A stretch of DNA of 64,000 bases from assembly GCA_021432605.1 (NCBI GenBank), contig MU271150.1, positions 1,488,001 to 1,552,000 on the forward strand, read 5' to 3'. This DNA comes from Coniochaeta sp. PMI_546 (lineage: Eukaryota > Ascomycota > Sordariomycetes > Coniochaetales > Coniochaetaceae). This document shows positions 45,050-57,199 of the stretch, in pieces (within the stretch, counting starts at the first letter, position 1; every line of letters starts with the position of its first letter). The translations under genes and the position numbers were made by a program. Under the pieces are notes generated by a model. The model was not told the origin of the DNA, searched no databases, and saw only the letters and a program-made list of their open reading frames with translations.

Positions 45050-47085
45050 CTAAATAAGGTCAAAGTGACTCATAGCTCCCTCGTCCCAAGCAGGAAGTTC
45101 GTCCTCCCTCGTCGGCGCCGTCACAGCCGAGCTGGTGATGTGGATATGCAAACTCGGCACGTCTCTCATATCAACCACCCTCCCATCCGCTGTCTTGACA
45201 CCAATCTTTAGATGTTCCATCAAATAGGGCTCTACGTCCCTCGTCTCTAGACTTTCCAGTGTCTCCCCAAGAACCTTCTCCTTCAGCGCCGATGTGAGCG
45301 GAACAGTCCCCGAGATAGGCAGGTCCCCCATCTCCATTCCCTTCATGGCCGGTGGCGCAAACACGCTCATCGTCCCAACGAGATTGTGTGCAAACGTCCA
45401 AGTCCCGCTATCGCTTGGCACACCGTCCAGAAAAACGTGGATGAAAAACGGTCCCCCTAAAGCCAGCTTGTCGACACGGATATTCGCTATCCACTCCCTG
45501 TACCGCCCGCTGGAGACAAGAGACGCAGGCACACGCATTCCGTACATCAGTCCCCCCTTCAACTTTAACGCAATGCTGGCCGGACTCGGCTGCCCATAGA
45601 GCTTATTTATCGTCGTCCGGACGCGGGACTGGATCTCCCGATCCGATTTCCCGCCCGTCAGGCTCACGCCCGCGACTTCTTGGTAGGAGTAGCCGAGGAC
45701 TTTTGGGTCTCGTACCATGTCGCTGTCCCAGAATGTGCCATCGGACTTGGCGTAGAATGGGGTGAGAGCTGTTTTGGAGTCCTGTATCTCGCCGACAGAG
45801 GTCGTGTAGCTGTTCACGATCGCCGGGGATGAGGAGATCCATGAGGTAGGGTAAAGAGCCTGCCACATTGCAAAGAGGCGGTCGATGTTGGCGTGGTGGA
45901 GGAAGAATATGGGATCAAAGGCCGAGAAGGGTATGTACGCCATGTGGCCCGTTCCGCCTCCAGCTATGTTGTGCACAGTGTCGTGGACGGACTCGAGGGA
46001 GTCGTACGAGGTGTTGGTCTGGTCCGGGATCCAGCCTTCGTTGCTGAATTCGGTGAAATTCGGGTAGTTGGAGAAGAGGTTGTAGAGCCGTTGCTGGAGG
46101 GAGGCGAGATTTTGCGTGAGGGCCATTTCCACCCAGGTGTTGTTTGATTGTGCAGAGGTGGTGTTCGTCGTCGGGGCGCGGACTGTTGAGGGCCAGACGT
46201 CCCACTGTAGTAGAGCTTGTTGGAATGGTACAAGGTTACTGGAGGAGGGGAAACGTACCGGAGCAGTGTCTAGAAAATCAGGCCTATCTAAAGGCTTGAA
46301 CTCGTAGCTAAAGAGTGGATTTGCGATCCTCTGCTCTCCGTTCGGGCCGTTGACGTCGACAAACGCACTTCCACCGATGCTACGAGGGAGTATGCTCTCC
46401 CCTGCGGGCGGGTTAGTAGCCCAGTCCCAGTAGGGAATGCGGAAGTTCGAGGCGGCAGCTTGGTAGCGTGTCCGGTCTTCGACGTTTGGCCAGAGCGAGG
46501 CGATATCTTGGATCCTGCTGTAAAGGATGTTCTGTGTTGGGATTGAAACGATCAGTGGAACGAAGCTCATCCTGAGGGAAAACATCTGGTGCGACGGCGT
46601 ACCTCGTACAGAGAGACATAAGGACGGTGCCAGGTCGGAAACAGGACGGAGATGTGAGTGCAGTAGCCGCTCATCTCGTTTCCAGGCGTTGGTTTGACAC
46701 CGCCCCAGGACTGGAAGGGGACGCCGTGGATTCCTGTGCTTTGTCAGGGGAATCAGGTGAAGGGCAGAGGGGGTATAATTAAGGCCATACCTGTGATCTG
46801 GTACCACGAGAGGGGGTCGCTCTGGTTTGTAAACTGCATCATGCTAAGGCCGAGAAGATATAGAGTCCATTGGTCTCGGTTCTGTTCCAGGGTGCGAATT
46901 TCTTGGCGGAGAGGCAACTCGCCGTCGGTGCGAGCAAGGCTCTTCAACACAAAAGGCCCAAATATCTGGCGTTTGATGCGCCGGTTGACATCGTGACCGA
47001 AGTAGTAGCCTGGATAGCGCTGGCCGAGGACGGCAGACGCGAATGCGAAGGCTGCGAGGAGCAGAATCCAGGCCTTCGATGCCAT
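45050..47085 (-). CDS. Secreted tyrosinase (type 3 copper monooxygenase)
   Basis: Three exons, 47085-46791, 46733-46603 and 46531-45050, with 57- and 71-nt GT-AG introns; 635 residues. A signal peptide is clear ([21 protein letters not shown], cleaved near residue 21). Copper site A is His101 (ITGIHG), His125 and His134 ([16 protein letters not shown]), with Cys123 placed for the thioether to His125. Site B is [10 protein letters not shown] (about 325-329) and [14 protein letters not shown] (about 352). All six ligands are present, so the enzyme looks active. A C-terminal domain of about 200 residues follows, like the region that shields the site in fungal pro-tyrosinases. It would oxidise phenols to quinones. 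Unlike classical intracellular melanin tyrosinases it has a secretion signal. Several sequons (NTT, NNT, NFT) support secretion. Confidence 0.92.
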
Positions 47086-48196
47086 CGTTTCACTCGCTGA
47101 ACCGGGAATCTGGGGATGGAGCTGTTACAGAGGACAGCTCGGCTCGACCCGGCCGCACAGTAACCTGATCTTGGTGATGCAGATGGCCAAAGAACAAGAA
47201 GAGTGTGGGATGAATGTAACGGCGAGGTGACAAGTGGCATGGGTCGCCGGCGCCGACAATAGTCGTGGAGGGCGAAAGTGGACGAAGCTCAAGGATGAGA
47301 TATAGAGGTAGTTGGGACCGAGAGACTGGTTAAACTGGACCTGGAAACTCATGCTCACTTAAGAGAGTCCGGAAGGGTTGGTGGACAAGATGTGGTTGCA
47401 AGGACAGGCCGGATTTCCGAGAAGTGTCCCTGTCGTGCCAGGAGTGTTTGCAGCCCCGAGCAGGCGCGTTTGCTTGCATTGGAGGCCGAAGGTCGGGTAC
47501 ATGTCAGAGAGATTGAGTAAGGTAGATGCAGACGAGATACATGGCGAGTGACGTCGACCTGAGTGAGCAGTGAAGACAAATTATCAGGGCCAGTTGTTCC
47601 TTCCTCCCTTCTGGGTGTAGCAGCAGTACCAGCTCCATGTCCACGGGAGACTCTATATCTTCCACATACGGGCAGTGGCTTCCCAGCTTCTACCATTTGA
47701 CCTAAGCCGCCTTTGCTTCAAGATAATAGATGGTACGTCAAGTACCTTCTACAACCAACAAGTTGACACGGTATACAGGAAATATGCCTTACCATCACCG
47801 AGAACCCCCAGCCTAAGAAGAGATGGTTGAAGCGGTGAGCTGCATGATATAAGGGTCACATCGCCTTACTTACTCTGTGACTCTGTGGTTGGGCCTCGTG
47901 TAGCTGCCGGTTACCTGCATTGCCGCCATGCCATCCTGTAATTCTCATCTTGTACTCCCTAGTATCGGCCGGGACTCGTCGTTTCATCCTGAGATCTGCC
48001 ACGAGTAAGCATGTTCAGCATAATGATTGTCACGCTGTGAGAGTCAGATGAGAGATCTGGGGTACACTGCCCTGCTTGCCCGGCATAGGAGAGCAAACAC
48101 CATCCAACCAAGCATTTCCACGGAAAAGGACATCAGATACTTCCTTGCCATTTTGCTCTGCTTTGAAATCGAATCATATTAACCAGCTAACAAGCC
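47086..48196. other. Intergenic region upstream of the tyrosinase
   Basis: The 1.1 kb hold the tyrosinase promoter and the 3' end of the polymerase gene. No further gene or repeat is visible. Confidence 0.5.
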
Positions 48197-51100
48197 TTAA
48201 GCTACCGTAATCATACCACCCGACATGGGTGTCAACGCCGACTTTTCCATCCTTACACCGTCCAACGTCTTTTGTCTCAGCGGGCCCCTCCGCGGCGCGT
48301 CCTTTGGATCCAGCCTGTACTTCAACTTCACGCCCATGGCCGCTAGCTCAACGTCGAGGAACTTGAGCGCGCCCGGAACGACCACGGTAGTCGTGTTGTC
48401 GCCGCCGATCCACTGCTGGCCCTGTCCGTCCTCCCATATCTCCCCGTCTACCTTCATAAGGTCTAGGTCCTCAATCTGATCCAACCGCTTCGCACAATTG
48501 CGGCACCTGACCGCCGTGACCGCCTTACGCTTGCCGATGAACGGCGAGACGGTAGGCTGGACGGATAAAAACGAGCCGCAAGACCGGCAGATCCAAGATC
48601 GCGAGTAGTCGGAGCAGTTTAGTAGCCTGTCTTGGAGCAGGAAGGCTGTTCCGTGAGCGAGGAGCGCGTCCCTCTCCATTTCTCCCACTCTGATGCCACC
48701 ACCCTTCTTTCTTCCCTTGATCGGTTGACCCGTAGTAGGAACCACAGGACCTGTCGTCCGCACTTGGTACTTGTCGTTAACCATGTGACGGAGACGCTGG
48801 TAGTAGACCACGCCGATATAAATGTCGCAGTTGAACTCCTCTCCTGTGATACCAGAATACATGGGCTCGTTGCCATGATAGTTGTAGCCAGCCTTCATGA
48901 GCTGGTGACCGAAGTAGTCTCCAGCTGTGTTTTCCTCATCAAATCTGAATGGGGTTGAATCCTGCGCGAGACCGTGCAAAGCACCGGCTTTTCCAGCCAG
49001 AGACTCGACAAACATACCAATCGTCATGCGAGAAGGGAAAGCGTGAGGGTTGATGATAACATCTGGCTGTATGCCTGACTCCGAGAACGGCATGTCGATA
49101 GCCGGCCACTTCTGAGAGCAAACACCCTTCTGCCCGTGACGCGAGGAGAACTTGTCGCCAATGATAGGCTGGCGCGGAATCCGAAGCTTGATTGAAATAG
49201 TCTGCGCCACCTCGTTTCCGTTCTCGCTTCCGATCACGCGCACCTCGTCGACAAAGCAATCTTCTGCCTCCTTGTACTTTTCGAAGTGAGTTATGCCGTC
49301 CCGGTTGATCAGCTGTCCGCTATAGTCGGCTGATACCGTGTGCCAGGCGCACAAAATGTCGCCTTCGCGGATCATTGTGCCAACATAGGGCAGACCATCG
49401 TCGTCAAGAGTGGCGCGCGCGGAAGCTTTAATAGGAGCACCAGGCGCGAAGCCGAACATCTTCTGCACGTTCTTAGTCGCCTTCGTCCTGGCATCGTCCT
49501 TGAGCGATATCTTCTTGGTCTTGTAGATTGTACCCCACCCGAATCCGCGCTCATGGGCTGACTTGTTAATGATCATAGCATCGTCCATGTCGTATCCGGT
49601 GTATGAGATGACAGCGACGACTGCATTCATGCCGTTGGGGAAGTTGTCGAAGCCATATGCGTTGTGCAAAGGTGACCTCACGATGGGGGTCTGTCCGGTC
49701 TGTAGACGATACATTTTGTTGTCTGTCCTATGTCGCAGCGCTGTCGCAGGAGTTCCCATAGTCTGCTTGCCCATTTGACACTGGTACATGTTACGAGGGG
49801 ATTGGTTGAAGTCGGAGAAAGGGGTCATGTTGGCGAGGATAGACAAGATGTGGGTAGGGTCAAACTCCACGTGGCTCGACTCTCCGGGAACAACCTCTGG
49901 CTCCGTGCATGCGATGGACATGTATGGCTGCTCAAGAGGACCGACATAGTCCTCAGTGCTCGTCGGTAGGTACTTGACCGGCCTAACCATACGAGAAGCC
50001 GAAGAAGACATATAAATACCGGGGTATGAACCGCCGTTAGAGGGAGGAACAAGACCGATTTCGAGCTCTTTTGGAACGCCTTGGTCTCCTTGTACTTTCC
50101 AGTGCCGGAAAGTCTCAGCCAACCTTTGAGATTCAGCAGGGGTACACCATCCAATGATCTTGCCGTCTAGCATAACGACAACACTCTCATCAGTTGCTGC
50201 AGAAGATATATCCACGGCCCCAAGCTCGACCGCAAGGCGAGGTATTTGCGTGGCATCGACCGGCTCAGTCATGATCTTGCATTTGTGAGCCAAGTGATTT
50301 AACAGACCACAGGGAGAGCCATCAGGAGTGTGGACAGGGCACAGAAACCCCCAGGACTCGGGCAGCAGCTTGCGAACCGTCGTCGTCTTCAGCTGGGCGA
50401 AGAAGCTACCACGATGGACAGCCCGGAAGTGACTTATGAACCGCAGGAAATTGAGCTTCTCGGCCACAACCGTGAAACCTGATGTCTGCTGAAGATCCAA
50501 ACCAGATGCACTGACAAGATTGCCAGTCGAGAGGAAGTACTCCAAAGTATTTCCCAAATTTTCATTCATCCTTCGGAATATCTTGATTGGAAAATCCTTC
50601 TTGAACTGCTCCGAGATGAACGTTGTTGCATTATTCCGGAAGAAATAATCTCTGAGGGCTTCCTTGAGATTGTAAGACAGCAAGTCGTCCATCCTTTCCT
50701 TCAGGATCTGGGCATACAGAAAGCCGCCCAGAAGGATTTCTTGGTTTTGGACGGCATCAGGATTGTCGACGGCGCAGTCCCCGGCTGCCAGGGCGTACAG
50801 CTTTCGCATCATGAAGAGGAGCATCTTGAACTTGTCTGTGTCCTGCTCCTCCGTGACGTTGACACATCCTAGATGGACGAGCACAATCTTGCGGAGAAAC
50901 TCGGTACCAACGTCGTAGTTAGACATGGTGTCTGGGACTCCCATGACAATCCTGAACTTCTCTCCGAGATAAGCTCGGGTCTGCGTCTTGCTGTAAAGGC
51001 CGTAAACCTTGTATGTACGCAGAAGCAGCTCGACACGGTCTGTCAGGAATGTGTTTTCGATCCCCTTGGAATTGGGTGGTCCCACCAGACCCTCGAATAT

Positions 51101-51970
51101 TTCTCGATCGTTCGTCTCGACGAGCGCTTTGAGGATCATCATCACCGGGACGAGATACTCGTTCTTGCGCCATGAGAATCGGAAGGTGACGTTGCCGTCG
51201 TCGAGGTAGTGGAGGACATTCGTTTGTGAGGTTTCATCAGGCCGTACCGATCGTAATATGATGCCATACGGGGTGTACGAAGGGCCGCGATTGGTGAAAC
51301 TCGGGCGGTTGATCGCTAAGGGAAAATTCCGACGGTTGACCAACAATAGACGTATAATCTTTTCGATGCCGTTGACGATAAAGTACCCTCCCAGCTCCTC
51401 CGACTCTTCTTTCCTCTTGACTAGTAACGCCGGCGAGTTATTCTGGAGGTGACATCTGTTTGACTGCAGGATGTGTGAGAAACGTCGTCGGGACAGTCCC
51501 GGGGGATGTTTTTAGCCTACCTTGACCATAATGGGCAGCTGTCCAAGTTCCCGGACAAACTCTACCGGGTCTCCGCTGTTGATGCGGTACTCGAAGGTCG
51601 CCATCAGCTTACCCCTGTAGGTGGAATGCCTCTCTCTGCATTCAGCTGGCAATATTTCCCTGTTTTTCGCGAACTTGTTTGATGGCGGCACTTGAGACTT
51701 CTGGAGCATAACATTCTTGCATCGAACGGTCAGCCTGTTCTTCTCTGGATCCAGATACGTCTTGGTGCCAATTTCAGCAAGACCGTGATCTATGAGGCCC
51801 TTGCGGCCGCCATCAGGGAAGAGTGCATTGAAAGACTGGATGTGAGGGTCGACAGCCTCCTGCAAAGCAGGGTAAGCTGTGTGGTCCGTTGGAGGATTTC
51901 GGAAGAGATCTTGTCGGCGGACGAGGTTGAACTCGTGATCCCAGGTAGTATTGGTTCCTTTCGGAGCCAT
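48197..51970 (-). CDS. RPA2: RNA polymerase I second-largest subunit (RPA135)
   Basis: Two exons, 51970-51521 and 51463-48197, with a 57-nt GT-AG intron; 1238 residues. The start MAPKGTNTTWDHEF is preferred because the open frame continues upstream without ATG. The N-terminus PTDHTAYPALQEAVDPHIQSF, the lobe motif GGYFIVNGIEKIIR, FFAQLKTTTVRKLLPESWGF with CPVHTPDGSPCGLLNHLAHK, YTGYDMDDAMIINKSAHERG, KFSSRHGQKGVCSQKWP and PDVIINPHAFPSRMTIG are hallmarks of the RPB2 family. The C-terminal zinc site is CRSCGS and CRNC. Features such as NRRNFPLAINRPSFTNRG and the C-terminal GALKFLDVELAAMGVKLK point to the Pol I paralog, which makes pre-rRNA in the nucleolus. Confidence 0.95.
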
Positions 51971-54798
51971 ATTAGGCGAGTATGGTGCCTCAGAGTGAGC
52001 ACCTGTCTGGTTCAGTGTGGCCGGAAGATTTTGTCGCGGCTCAGTCGCGAAGAGGCGAGCAATGCGGCAGCCGGAAGGTATCGTACTCAATGTAAGGGAG
52101 ACGGTGTTACCATGGCCAAGCCGGAGGAGGGAGACAATCTGCAGCTACTCCTCAGCAGACTTTGGGAAAATGTTGCACTCCACGTCAGCGTGCCTGATCG
52201 AGCAATCGCAGTGCAGGTTGTCCAAGATATGCTCGCCACGAATATGCGATGCAGAGCGATGGTATCGCCAAAACAAAAAATTTACGGTCCATTCTGCTTA
52301 TCGCGATTACGATAAGATGATATCTGGGAGTGGAAGTGGGCTGGCTGCCCCACACGGATCTTCTCAACTCATCTGGGTGTCTTCTGAACACTTGAATGAA
52401 CTTTGTGTGCATCACGAATATTACCAATGTGTTGCAAATGCTATCAGCATTTACACCGCTGGGCGGTGGTCATCTAATTCACAGATGCGTTGGCTCAGCG
52501 AAAGCTGTTGGTAAATTCAAGCAGGATCAGAAATATCAGATTGGAGAAGTATAACAACGCAAGCCCGTCGTGCTAAAGACAGGGCGTGGAGCTGCATAAA
52601 TGCTGATCTTAGGCACCCAGAGAAACGAAAAGCATTACTGTGGTATGGACAAGACTCCAGGCCAACCAGGTACGTAGAGTACCTTACGCATCTCGTCAAC
52701 CAATGGATGTGTGCAAGGAACCAGGGCACCAGAAAGGCCACACTGTCGACCGAGGAATACAACCACGCCTCTACACCTCGTACAAATAGTCTTCAAGCTC
52801 AAATCATCACCAGTCAATGCTGTTTCAAAGCTTGTTGGGACAACAACTCGGCTCTGACAAGTTGGCCTGGATCGAGACCTCCCCTGAATTCGACCCCTCC
52901 GCGGCTCTTTCCATAAACACCCGAGTACCAAGTAGTGATTTCATGTCCTTCATGAATTCGGCGTGACTTCATCATGGCTTGTCACATACCAGACTGGTAG
53001 CTCAACCCTTTGATACCGCTCTTGGTCGACACAGCTTGCTTCGCTAGCCATATATTGTCGAAAAGAGGAACAACCTCAGATACAATACCCGAACAGCTCG
53101 TCAGACAAACCAGCCCAGCCTGTAGGCAAGCACGAGTAGGTACGTACAGATTACGACGTGCAGATATGTGCAGGGACTGCAGATTGCAGCCCAACCTGGA
53201 GTGCAGTTTTGATGCACTACCAAGCCGAGCTGCCTGAGGTAGGGACGAAAGAGGAGATGGGGGTCTGCTGTTGCAGTGCATTATTCTCCATGCGATCTTC
53301 AAGCTACTCTGCTTCTGCTGCTTTGGCGCGGAAGTGCACGCATGTTGGTAAGGCAGCCTGTCATCGTTTGAGTACATCTCCACACTTGCCAATCTGCATA
53401 TGTCTGCCTTAAGTCTGCTTCATTACTGCTACCTCTTCTCCAACTCTGGATTTGTCGTCACTGCGGACTCGACCATCAATGAACCGACGATTGCGTCAAG
53501 AGCTGATCCAGCGCTTGACAACTTGAGCCATCGATCACTTTTCTGCCGTCGGAGGCACTTGCTGCCATTGGGTAATGCCGCTTCTGTTCGAGCTTTGACC
53601 CCGCGGCTGGCGTTGCGGGCCTTTCTTTTTCCACTTTGCGTGCCATCTGTGTATCTCACCGGAAACACGCCCGACCTGGCTCGATCAAGAGTTCCTATCT
53701 TGTACCAAGCTGCATCTGGGAGCTAGAACCTTGAGCGGCGGGCATTGATATCATACCGGTTGACGAGTGGGAAACTCGTCACAGGTGACTGCTGTTCAGG
53801 GTTCGACAAGCGAGAGAGCATACGGAACTGATCAGAGCCAGATTGCTGCATCCATTCCAACCCTATCCACTCGCAGCGGTAGCCCCACGGTTCCCATTCT
53901 GTTCCTGGAGGAGATACAAACAGGTACATCTTTCTGCTCATCGCATAACTCATTCTCCTTGGCTTGAGCTGCCTCCTCTACAACACAATAGCTCGATAAA
54001 GCCTCCTAGCTACACCCGCTCTCCTCCTGTTCGTGCTAACGATCTGGTGCTGCCGTAGCTCGAAGGTGCAGATCCCGTCCCGCCCTGACGCCACAAGAAC
54101 CTATGCCTCCAACAGTTCGATATTAGCAAGAGCACTGACATCGAACTCAGTTCCCCAGCCATCGTTGCAGTCACCCGCTTATCACGGTGCCACAACCCTT
54201 TCCCTTCTTGGCCGATGATCATCCCGTTATTGCGAACATATATCTCTTGTCTCGTACTACTGTACAGTACCTACCCACGCGGAGATCCAGCCCACGCTCG
54301 GAAACGAATGACATCCTGGTCCTCCTAGCCGCTGTCGTCTGTCGGGTGCAAGGTTGACCCTCATCGCTTCCCGCAGAGGCACGGTCCAACTCCTAACTTC
54401 CACAACAGCTCCGTGCTCCCATCATCCTACGGTGGGGATTCTGTACTTCCATCACAGGCGTCACTCCTCATCGCCAAATTTCCTGCCCTGCGACAGCGAA
54501 ATCCTGAATAACAAGAGACGAGGAGGGGCGCATTGTCTTGTTGCAAATAATACTTCCTGTGCCCTGTGAAGGAGGTCACACAAGACGTTTATTTCGTTTA
54601 CTACAATCAGAGGTCCAAGAGTCCTTCACTATTTCAAGTATTTAACGCCGTCAAGCCAAGGACCCCACTTGATCGCGGTTCACCGTCTCTCCGGGCCAAC
54701 GCATCTCGCACAGCATATCTCGACATAGGTCTCTCCAGCAGCGTTATCGCCCCTTTCCACGCACTACGTGAGCTCGTCAAGCCCCGGCTGCAGACGCC
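51971..54798. other. Divergent intergenic region, RPA135 / ARL8
   Basis: This 2.8-kb region separates two divergent housekeeping genes. It contains many short frames but none with recognisable motifs. I see no RNA gene, no long repeat and no mobile element. Confidence 0.45.
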
Positions 54799-55584
54799 AT
54801 GGCAGGGCTATTCCGGAAAGTGTACGACTGGTTGCTCCGGACATTCTGGTAAGTCGCCGATAACGTGCCAGTCCGGTGTCCACGTCCCAGCCAGGACTGA
54901 CAACGTCGCAAAGGGCAACCGAAATGGATGTGACCATGATCGGACTTCAAAACGCGGGCAAGACGTCCTTGCTTCGCGTGCTTTCGGTGAGCGCCCGTCC
55001 AAGCCATGCCTACCAAAGTCTCTCGCCGCTAATCAAGTATTCCTAGGGCGGGGAGTTCACGATCGAGTAAGCCGCACCACTTGCGAAGCAACATCCTTTT
55101 CTCCGAGCAGTCGTGACGAGGCACAGTTGATTGCGGAGTTCTCGAGTGGACGGCAGCTGACATGCGCAATAACAGCACGATTCCAACCGTCGGGTTCAAT
55201 ATGAAGAGGGTGCAGCGGGGGCATGTGACGCTGAAATGTTGGGACCTTGGTGGCCAACCCCGCTTTCGACCGATGTGGGAGAGGTACTGCCGTGGTGTCA
55301 ATGCCATTGTCTTTATCGTGGACATTGCAGATGTGGCCGTCCTCCCAGACGCACGGGAGGAACTTCATGCCCTGATGACCCAACCTAGCCTCGAGGGCAT
55401 ACCGCTCCTTGTACTCGGCAACAAGTCGGATCTCCAGGATAAGCTCACGGTTGACGAGCTGATCGATGCCATGGACCTCAAGAACGTAACCAACAGGGAG
55501 GTGTCCTGCTACGGCATTAGCGCAAAGGAAGAAACCAACTTAGAAGCTGTGCTCCAGTGGCTGATGAAGTTCGCCAACCGATGA
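54799..55584 (+). CDS. arl8: ARF-like small GTPase ARL8
   Basis: Four exons, 54799-54848, 54914-54986, 55047-55066 and 55176-55584; 183 residues, close to the 186 usual for ARL8. Introns are 65, 60 and 109 nt, all GT-AG. The joined N-terminus MAGLFRKVYDWLLRTFW is an amphipathic helix without Gly2, as in ARL8, which is N-acetylated rather than myristoylated. G motifs are GLQNAGKTS (27-35), GGEFTIDTIPTVGFNMK (switch I, built across the 20-nt micro-exon), WDLGGQPRFR, NKSD and SAKEE. ARL8 recruits effectors for lysosome/vacuole or secretory-vesicle movement and fusion. Baker's yeast lacks it, but filamentous fungi keep it. Confidence 0.95.
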
Positions 55585-57199
55585 GGAGTCGCACATCCGC
55601 AAACCTCCTTCACATCTTTGTCCAATCATTCGACCTTTCCTTCTTCGAATCTAAGCACGCTGGGCTGCTCAAACAGTGCCGCAGAAACAACAAGCGCAAG
55701 CTTCCACCATCATATCGCATGACGATGGGCATACTCTCTGGAGAGCAAAAGAAGATGTGTTACCAATATGGCCGGCAACGGCACCATACAAATTCGGCTC
55801 TCACGAGCTTAACCATGACGGATATGATGCGCATGTTATTCCCCTTCATTTTGTCGCACCGCGCTGACACTTGTCGGCGAAGTTGCGCGATAGGGCTTGA
55901 GCTGGGCCGATGTTAGAGAGTGATAGCGCTTGCCCAGTCGCTCGGAGCACTTTTGCCGGTTGGGTTGCATGTTTTGCGGATGCTGGACGCTTGACGAAGC
56001 TATGATGCGAGTGGCGCTTGGGATAATTTGTATCTTGCCAGCATGCAGGAGCTTAATGCTATGACGATGACGATGACGGTATGAGTTTTAAGAGACGTTT
56101 ATGTATCGCTGGTAGAGAAATGCAACGCATATACCAGAGCGCGACACCGAAGCACCCTGTTGGGACATTTGCGACACTAGACAGCTGGTACTATTAGACC
56201 AGCAAAGACTTGATAAGAAAGCCGCATTTCGAGGGTAGCGAGTCGGAGAGGGGAGTCTCTTGGAAACATGGCGGGTACATGTGCTTCGAGTTTCGAGTGA
56301 GGAGTGGTCTTCAACGCGACAGAAAGTCGTAAGCTCTGACGAAAGCAAAACTTCACGAGCCTGCCAGGTAGAAAGCTTTTCACGTTAAAAAGAAAGAAAT
56401 ACTAAAGAAGGGAAGAATGAGTCGAGAAAGTCGACGGCAGCAAACCCTCAGTACTTCAACAAGGTCGTGCGCGGATCCACCAGTTGATGCGCTGGCATTG
56501 CATCGCGGAACAACGCCGTGCAATGAGGGAGAGGGTGCTTGACGTGGCCACGCATGCATTAGCATTTGACGGGAGCAAGACATTGACTCCCGCGACATAT
56601 TTCTGGCACCCTCGATCTACAATTGCATTGGTCAGATCTTGCGGATCCTGCCTCGATGGCATGAAAGCAAGATCCCTCCCGTGGCAACAGATCTATTCAC
56701 AGCTGTCACCCACAGACTTGTCTTGGTATTGTACAGCCTGGAAATGGCTAGCGATTACTTCTTCCTCCCACCCTTCCGCCTGGGGTCAACAAGCTTGCTA
56801 AAAAGGGAATGGATGGCACGAACTATACCTTAAACTACCTCATCTCGAATCAAATACCGAAATATACGCACATCCCCAATTTTAGAGCTTATGGCGGCGA
56901 CCTTTGAGGGCTTCCTTCCTACATGACTGACAAACTGCTTCGAAGCCAAGATCGCTAACACTGAGATACCTCTCGCGGTAGTGGCTTCCTTCTATTTCAA
57001 CGGACTTCGGCACAGGCCATCAACTCAAATTCAACCGTCGCCTCTCCAAGCTCAACACACGGAACCTAACAACTTGACGACAAGCAAAGAAGGAAGGAGC
57101 TTCATTAATGTACTGAAACTCTCTCTGCCGTGTAAGTTTCCCATCTTCGTGGAGGTTGGTTTGACGATCTGATTAGAGACTCCGCACTCTGCCTCTTTT
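55585..57199. other. Gene-poor region downstream of ARL8
   Basis: About 1.6 kb with the ARL8 3' end and no supported gene. Frames are short on both strands. Confidence 0.45.

Noticed and set aside
54566-55204. 212-codon plus-strand frame covering the first ARL8 exons
   Set aside because: It runs through the ARL8 introns in another frame and has no motif; the spliced ARL8 reading is decisive.
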